Shown here: piece by piece, positions 57,455 to 64,000 of the stretch
Position numbering within the stretch: the first letter of the stretch is position 1
Layout of the letters: each line of letters begins with the position of its first letter
NCBI GenBank assembly: GCA_948567375.1
Contig: OX419759.1
Location: 7,966,744 to 8,030,743 of the forward strand
Origin: Lunularia cruciata
Taxonomy: Eukaryota > Streptophyta > Marchantiopsida > Lunulariales > Lunulariaceae
Length of the DNA stretch: 64,000 nt
Direction of reading: 5' to 3'
The notes under the pieces: model-generated
The model's input: the letters and a program-made list of their open reading frames with translations, nothing else
Database searches by the model: none
Told to the model about the DNA's origin: nothing
Position numbers and translations under genes: made by a program

Positions 57455-57880
57455 GATGTGATTTAATCTCTTATGTTTTGGACCTTTTGGAACCAAATCT
57501 AGATCTCTACCTACCTTTGTCGTGCTAGCCATCCTAAAACCCTCGAATTTATTTGTCAGTAAGGATATCCGAAACGCGGATAGATCTGTCTTAAGTGTAC
57601 AGGTGGGTATAAGTTTTTGTTTTGGTGACAGCGAGTTTATTTGATGGCACTTTCTGTGAACCGAAGTATTTTTGTGCCTGTCACTGGAATGATCACACAG
57701 CAACGGACTTTAGAATGTCCCATAATGCGGGAGATAGTTATGGCTGGGTCAAAGACAGGATAGGAGGTAGACCTTTTTCTTCGGACCTGTACCTTCTTTG
57801 GAACTTTTGCTGTTGATGCGAGGAGTACTTCAGCTTTTCTACTATTATATATCTCGGTTATATAGAAATTTCAAAAAGGA
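57455..57880. repeat. Copy 2 of the unnamed repeat also at 37990-38660
   Basis: See 37990-38660. This copy has no LINE tail and shows the empty sites. Confidence 0.7.
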
Positions 57881-57995
57881 CGATGGAAATAACAACTCCC
57901 AATTTTTTGAAGTAATTCCTAATAATATTTGCATAGGATTTTTCCTGCCGGTGCTAACGGAACGAAGCTCCATTTTACTCTACATCATTTTCCTA

Positions 57996-58042
57996 CTATG
58001 GTTTGATGGGTTATCCTATCCTTTCACGTGGTTGCCTTTTTA
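57996..58042 (+). mobile_element. Decayed LINE tail fragment
   Basis: GGTTTGATGGGTTATCC...CACGTGGTTGCCTTTTT resembles the last 50 bases of the tail. Confidence 0.45.
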
Positions 58043-58479
58043 GTAATCTACTTAAGAAAATGTTTTGTTCCGAATAATAGGGATGGGCCCTTTCTATTCC
58101 CACCCTTCTCCTACCTCTCCCAGAACCAAACGTGAACGCCCCGAAACTTATGCCCCAAGAGGGACTCGCCCAAAGAGAGGCCTTGAACACTTTTGAAGAA
58201 TCTCCGCTGTCAAGGGTCGAAGAAGACTGTCTTAGCGAGTTGGTAGGTCACCATATAACCACGTAGAGGAAATCTTCAACAAGTTAAGGTCGAGTTAAGG
58301 TCGAGTTAAGATCCAAGTCTTCAATAAGATCCAGTTAATATCCAAGTCTTGGATCTTAACTCGGTCCAAGTTTCGTTATAACTCAACAGTCCAGGGTCCA
58401 TTGATGATTATTAGAGCTGTTTGCAATATTGTTGCCAACATTTGTCATTTAGTTAAATGTCACGAGATGCTGACATTTT
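58043..58479. other. Unassigned stretch with an inverted repeat
   Basis: 58303-58317 (GAGTTAAGATCCAAG) and 58348-58362 (CTTGGATCTTAACTC) form a perfect 15-bp inverted repeat with a 30-base loop, in a run of GTCGAGTTAAG units. No gene. Confidence 0.5.
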
Positions 58480-59600
58480 ACATTCTTGACGGTGTTAGAG
58501 AGATCCTTGATGGTCTTTTTGTTGCCACACAATGACTATAGGCAATCATATGCCGAGCTAAACCTAGTACTCCCAATAGATGCCACGCATTGAGCCTTTT
58601 CCGCCGAGTTACTTTTGACTTTGCGTAATTCCAAGATCAACTCTTTTTTGATTTGTCACCTGCATCCAAGCACACAATGAGAGTTAGATTTCAGATCTTG
58701 ACTTGACTGATTTCTATGGGAAACGTAAGTTTGCTTAGGATTCTCGTCAGCAAATTTACGGGTGATGAATGTCTTGGGAGCTTTCATTTTTTTAAATCAT
58801 CTGATTCCATTGGTGGTAGGGATTCCAGAAAGGATTAAGGAACTATTAAACGAACCATCTGACAGATTAATATTGAGTATACCCGTCAGGGCAAAGAGAA
58901 ACGTCAATAATGCACTTGGACAAGAAAATAACTTCATTAATGTTTTCACTAAAAATTACGGAATGCTTAGCTGTAAATTCCTGCAGGTCACGATTTAGGA
59001 CCCCGGTAATTTTCCTTGAATTCCGAAATTTTAGAATAACTTACTTGTAAAAGAATTTGTGGACTTTTATGGAAGTGGAAAAGCCTATATTTGAAATCTC
59101 CAATGAGTAGTTCAAACCTAAACGTATCACTAACAGAGTATGTTTGTACCTTGAAATTGTCACCACATGCAAGATTCAGCCCATGAGCAAATCAAAGAAT
59201 ACTTTGCATCCAAGTTAAATCTGCAGAATGTTATTGTGCAACTTGGTGTAGTTGCTTGTTGAGTCGGTGATGACACCAAGTATCTTCTTACGTCCAAGCT
59301 GCTCAATGAGTCGTTAGACCTCTCAAAAACTGCTTTCGGTAATCGTAGCCATGAGACCCAATTCACAACATGCACTAAGATCTCCTTGCCTTATGGTAGG
59401 ATGACCGTAAAGACTATCTTTGCCTCGACTTACCAGCCATCCAACTTCAATGTAACTGTATTTCTAATTCGCAAGCTCTTCAAAGATGGTTGCATCGTGT
59501 TTGCCAGTGTACTCAAGAAGCAAGGTCGTGTAAAGACATTTTGGTTGGCCCAAATAGGCGCGGCGCAGACAATCCCCAAAGGATTTGAAAAATATGACAT
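58480..59600 (-). pseudogene. hAT-like transposase remnant, copy C
   Basis: Third copy of the hAT-like block, aligned with 20590-21700. The NLILELC region lies at about 58600-58680 and the DSTSNYTKLHNN and SLICSWAESC(M)W region at about 59160-59290. Frames are broken in the same general style but at other places. Confidence 0.5.
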
Positions 59601-60540
59601 CTAACAAAATATTTGACTAGAAGATTGATATTTCAATGGTTCAGGAAATGTATATGAAAAGAAAATCATACTAATAAACAGAATATAGTCACATTGTTTC
59701 AAATTCTGACTCTTTATAGACATAATATGACTAATGCGCCCAAACTTTAAGAAAAAGGTATTTACAGATGACACTTGACTAGAATATTGTTAATGCTCAA
59801 AGTATAATAGGGTTAGCTTTAGTCCGCAAAGCTTTTCACATCTGTTACAAATGTGAGAAGTTTTCGAGAAAATCGGGTTAGAGAAATAAAGGACAAATAA
59901 AAAGTGAGCATAAATCGAATTCTATAGATTCACAGCGAGACAGAACAGTTTTTAATATAAAATTGTCATAGATAATTGACCATGTCTCTCTCACGTGTAA
60001 ATGCGTCAACGTGAATAGGCAGAAAAAGAGCTTAAAATATTAAATAAAACTAATCTCCTAACTTACAATATCAAATTTTCGAATTTTAATTTCATGATCT
60101 ATATTCTCACTCTCTGCGCTCGAGATAATAACATACAGTGTTATGGATTATAGTCACATATTGGTTGATTATCAAATTTAGACCCAGAGAAACATTTGAA
60201 AATTTATTTCGTAACATGATTAGATTCATTGAATTCGGGACATTGATTACGAGATATATCTTGCACAATTAGAATTAGTCCAGTAGTATAATCAAACGAT
60301 ATTATCCTTTTCCAAATGTTGTGCACAAAATACAATAAATTAGGAATTCCTATTAATATATTATTGGAACTTTGAATTCGAATGTTTACAGTAAGAATGT
60401 GCGGTTGCTGATTAGTGCTTCAATACAATATCGTTTACTTTCAATAATCATCCACCACGCTCTCCTTGTCTCTTTCTATATCTTTTTAAACGAGGCTATG
60501 ACTAGACAAATAGATACAAAGAAAGGGCCAATCAGGCTAG
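59601..60540. other. AT-rich unassigned stretch
   Basis: No recognised coding or repeat structure. Duplication copy 2 resumes at about 60545. Confidence 0.4.
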
Positions 60541-60834
60541 TCAGCTAATTATTTGTTAATATCTTCCAGTAAATAGGGACATAATCCCTAAGGTAGGTTT
60601 TTCAAAGCTATAATCCATATGAGTGATTCCTATATGTCTGACTTCCGTCTAAATTGGTGACCTAGAAAGAGTTACATTCTGAAAATGGGACGGTAGATTT
60701 TCAGCTCTCTAGCTTCCTTTCGCTTGTTCTATTCAAGCCTGCATTTTGATAACACCAACTTTAAGACTCTGCGTGATGCGTGTCACGTACTCTACTCGTA
60801 GTGTCAAAGTGGGAGACATCTCAGGTAGATGTGA

Positions 60835-63800
60835 TCACAGGTGTTTCTTCACGTACTCTCTCAATTTCGGGAATATAGCTCCCAAGAGTATTCTAAGCGC
60901 CGCCAAAGGTATAGTATATGGCAAGAGTACTACAATTAGCAGCTTGATCTCGGGTAAATGTTCAAATAGGTTATCAAGGCTATACGTTAGGTTCTCAAGG
61001 CTATTGCTGAACGAAAACAAAGCATATCCGAGGACGGTTGTATATCGTCGATCCGAGGAAGTGACCACCAAAGACTCCACTAGCCGCCAAAGCCTTCTCA
61101 CAAACCAGGTAATAGTCAATATGCAAATCGATCCCCCGACCACGACCGTACTAATCGTAACACCGCCTTGATTCCAAGATCCGTCATTGGATATGGTGGC
61201 AATGGAGGCTGCTGCGAACGCCACAAGAACGCACACCAACGAAATTACCAAGAGGCTCACTGCGAAGAGCACACTCTTTCGCGCTCGTTTTCCCTCGCTC
61301 TGTACTGACTCTGTAGGCATGGGAAGAGAGGGAATCATAGCCAACACGATGGCCGACAAAGCCACATAGAAGGCCAAAGTGTCAAAAATGATGAAAAGCT
61401 TGACGGGAAACTTCTCTACTTGGACCGTTTCATCCACCCCATAACCCATCGGGGGTTGAAGCGGTCCAATATACGAAGCTGTCGCCACGAGTGCTGCAGT
61501 CACCGAAATCGCATTCGCTGCAGTGGTGAGACTGGTTTTCATTTCTTGGGTTTCTCGTTCCACCCTCTCCGACCACCATGCCCGAAATTCCGGAGAAGTG
61601 CCAGGACCAGGTCTGGGAGCATCCTGGCGTCCAAAGGTATCCCAAACGCTCGCTCCAGTTTGCAAGAGGAGATTGACGCATGCCTGCCGACTGTATCGAT
61701 CTGATACCGCCTCGTCTTGAAAGTCTTTCACTCTTTTGCACCATCCATCTCGAAAATTCACAACATGTAGTAAGTTTTTCCCTATGCCGTCCAATTGGGA
61801 CCAACCTCGAACGGCAGCATGCAAAGCAGTTAAAGGTATTGATGGGAAACTATTCGGATGAATATGTCCTTTGGGATCAAATTTATCACTGTTCAAAATG
61901 GTTTGGACCATTAGAGAATCGCCGACGGCGGCAGCGAGAAGAAGACCAGGCAAACCGTCTTTTACTTCGCTTTTGATTTTTCCGCCATCTTCACATACCT
62001 CTTGTAGGTAATCATCGTACTGGTAAGAAAATAACAAGTTATGACGTAAATGTTAACGAAATTGTATGTAGAGATTTGTAATATTAAATTATTAAAATTA
62101 ATAAATATAAAAAAATAAGTATAGAGAAATAAATAAATAAAAGGTAAAAATATTATAAATTATAAATGTTTTTTTAAAGTAAAATTGATATAATGATATG
62201 AAGCATCTAGCATTTAATTATAGATTTCAATTATAATGATGATGAAACAACTTGATAAAAGATAAACTATGCTGGTTTACGGAAGACAGGTTAAAGCCAC
62301 TACATACCCAGAGCATGCGTCGAACAAATTTGGTATTCCCGACGAGTGCGGCAAGGCCTAACGGAGCGCAGGCCGGACACATGACTTGACCACTCCGCCA
62401 ATTCTCATCCACACTGTCTCGCATAACTTGACCAGTCTGCCAATTCTCATCCACACGGTCTTGCAGAAACTCATGTTGCAGAACCCATTTGTAAAACGTC
62501 CCTGGACTAGTGAAATCCGTTAAATCCTCGGAGAAGTCCGTTAGATCCAATGTTACGAAAGGGAGTAGAGATATCTTCCGTTTGTTAGGCGAATTCTTAT
62601 GCTCTTGCTTCTCGATAGCTTTCATGACCATTATCAAAAATTCTCCTTTTATAAATGGATTGAATATTGCTAAATGGATTACTGTGATGGGCAGGGATTC
62701 TAGAAATGTCAAATTTTTCATGTTGCAGATCTAACTCATCTGCCGTCAAATGTTTATGAAGAAATGTAGAGTATCGACTATTAGCAAGGGATGGACTATT
62801 AGCGAATGGGAACCATGATACAAATCCGTTTCTGGCAGACACCTTCTTCACATCTACAAAACAATCCTCGGGCTCTGTTTTAAACTCAAAACTGGAATGC
62901 ACATCAGCTCCAAATTTTAAAAGTGTCCGTACCAAGGCTACGGGAAAATCAGCGGCGGCCGCCGCGCGATGCAATGGTGTCCGTCCAGCTCTGTCCGTTG
63001 TATTTGCCAAGCGCTTGGCAAATACTCGAGTTCCTTCAGTGGCGAAACCATCACCGAGGGCCTCCTGGAGGAGGAGATAAAGATACCCAATCGTATGGTG
63101 ATCTACTCCCACATGTAACGCTGTTCGCCCGCGACCATCTTTGAGTTCCAACAAAAACATTAACAATTCTCGTCCATCATCTTCCTTCAAAGCCTCCCTC
63201 ACAATACCCAGCCGGCACTGGGACAGGTATTGCATGTCGGCGTCCAATGTACCAGGCTCTGACCTTGCTCCTACTTTGCATAAGGCCAGAAATAAATACT
63301 CGTCCATCTGCAAGAAGTTGAACTCGCACTGTTGTTCATAGTACAGAACAACACGATCTGCGCCATTTCCAATTTCTTCCAGCACTTTCTTTGTGATTTG
63401 TCGGATTCTCTCCAATTTGTCTTCGTCAATCGCTGAGGGTACTGGACATCCTGAACCTAGCTCAATACCATATGGATTAGATCGACATCTCACCAAAAGA
63501 GCTTCAGCAAGGAGCCAAGTAACATCCCGATCTCCATTAAGTAGAGCTATCGCAATTGTGTCCAGTTTACAGTTTCCCTCAACTGCCAGAATCATATCTC
63601 CTAAACTCTTATAAGGATCAAGTGTTGTGGTATTCATATTGCTGCGTTCTCTGCTCATGTCGACATACTCCTCGGACTTGTCAATAATCCTCCTCACTAG
63701 TTGACTGCAGCCTTGTTTGACAGCTACATGCATTGCATTGCATCCTTTCCAACCAGATTCCATTCTTTCAGCTTCAGATTCATCTGGACACATAAATAAT

Positions 63801-63889
63801 GACTCGTTTCTCTCATCCTTATCCAGAAGACCGTTGATTGTGACGCAATTACCCTCGTGTAAAGCGGCGAACCAGTCTAGTTTTGACAT
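60835..63889 (-). pseudogene. Ankyrin-PGG membrane protein gene, copy 2, with frameshift
   Basis: Exons 63889-62308 and 62019-60835, intron 62307-62020 (GTATGT...CCAG). Exon 1 starts MSKLDWFAALHEGN and stays open for 430 codons to 62597, beyond the place where copy 1 has its stop. Near 62720, however, the frame shifts by one base relative to copy 1, and the conserved SLPITVIHLAIFNP segment continues in the next frame. Between that and ACAPLGLAALVGN this copy has an extra segment with an in-frame 42-bp tandem repeat (VDENWQTGQVM, VDENWRSGQVM; about 62380-62465). Exon 2 is intact: ankyrin units, VATASYIGPLQPPMGYG and about four membrane helices. The C-terminal 45 residues differ from copy 1. 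An unseen intron could hide the shift. Confidence 0.85.
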
Positions 63890-64000
63890 ATTTCCCTTTC
63901 AGACGCGGACCTCTGCGACACAAAACCTTAAAGATTAGCTGTGGTAAAATCGATTCGGAACTGAAGTTCATTTCAGCTCCGAAATCTAGAACATATCCTA
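63890..64000 (-). promoter_or_regulatory. Upstream flank of ankyrin gene copy 2
   Basis: Highly similar to 32301-32412, with TTTCAGACGCG and GATTAGCTGT kept. Probable 5' untranslated/promoter region, cut by the window end. Confidence 0.4.

Larger units (their letters stand above)
53505..64000. repeat. Segmental duplication, copy 2
   Basis: Collinear with 22690-32430. Copy 2 keeps the HISN5 remnant up to its last exon. Between that and the ankyrin gene lie 57050-60540 with other repeats. The right end is outside the window. Confidence 0.9.

Noticed and set aside
58303-58362. Inverted repeat as ends of a DNA transposon
   Set aside because: No target duplication and only 30 bases between the arms.
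1-64000. CRISPR arrays, bacterial operons, tRNA or rRNA genes
   Set aside because: Introns, LTR elements and PGG proteins show a plant nuclear genome. The direct repeats present are minisatellites or transposon ends, and no cloverleaf or rRNA was recognised by eye.

Overview
This window looks like repeat-rich nuclear DNA of a land plant. The evidence is plant-type Ty3/gypsy chromovirus, Ty1/copia, PIF/Harbinger and hAT-like transposons, a decayed plant histidine-biosynthesis gene (imidazoleglycerol-phosphate dehydratase, HISN5) with spliceosomal introns, and ankyrin-PGG membrane-protein genes. I cannot fix the species. A non-flowering lineage is a guess only. No tRNA, rRNA or CRISPR feature was seen. 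There is one 200-base assembly gap (24608-24807).

Layout. 1-13705: three nested Ty3/gypsy elements, all reading on the minus strand. The youngest (5106-10748) is almost complete: two 423-bp LTRs that differ at 2 positions, a 5-bp target duplication (GTAAT), an initiator-Met-tRNA primer site, gag, a Gag/Pol overlap with a textbook -1 frameshift signal, pol with a chromodomain, and two TGA stops. It sits in the reverse transcriptase region of an older relative (remains at 5048-5105 and 10749-13705). A third, decayed element (1-5047) lies against the other side of that same host fragment. 13706-18905: old non-coding DNA with minisatellites and one decayed coiled-coil repeat. 18906-22300: hAT-like transposase remnants in two partial copies, with a 5' piece of a LINE between them.

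22690-32430 and 53505-64000 are two copies of one segmental duplication. Each holds a shared anonymous block, a HISN5 remnant and a two-exon ankyrin-PGG gene on the minus strand. Copy 1 received a truncated LINE (23485-23854), and a second LINE (24250-28193) that was later split by a copia element. Copy 2 lacks both and shows the empty sites. Both ankyrin copies carry a reading-frame break, but the breaks differ.

34140-52930: a non-LTR retrotransposon family dominates. The longest copy (43497-47211, about 3.7 kb, 12-bp target duplication) has an N-terminal C2H2 zinc finger, a reverse transcriptase and a C-terminal CCHC knuckle followed by a region like a restriction-like endonuclease. That is the architecture of R2-type elements, not of the L1/RTE elements usual in plants. 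At least ten tail-only or truncated copies share a 3' end that folds into two hairpins and ends in CGGTCGCCTTTT with no poly(A). 48480-52920 holds a decayed PIF/Harbinger transposon and an internally deleted derivative of it. 52957-53502 is a small serine/threonine-rich gene remnant cut by the Harbinger end.

The observations most worth pursuing are the frameshift signal of the gypsy element, the R2-like LINE family with its structured tail, and the heat-shock-element arrays in the gypsy LTRs.
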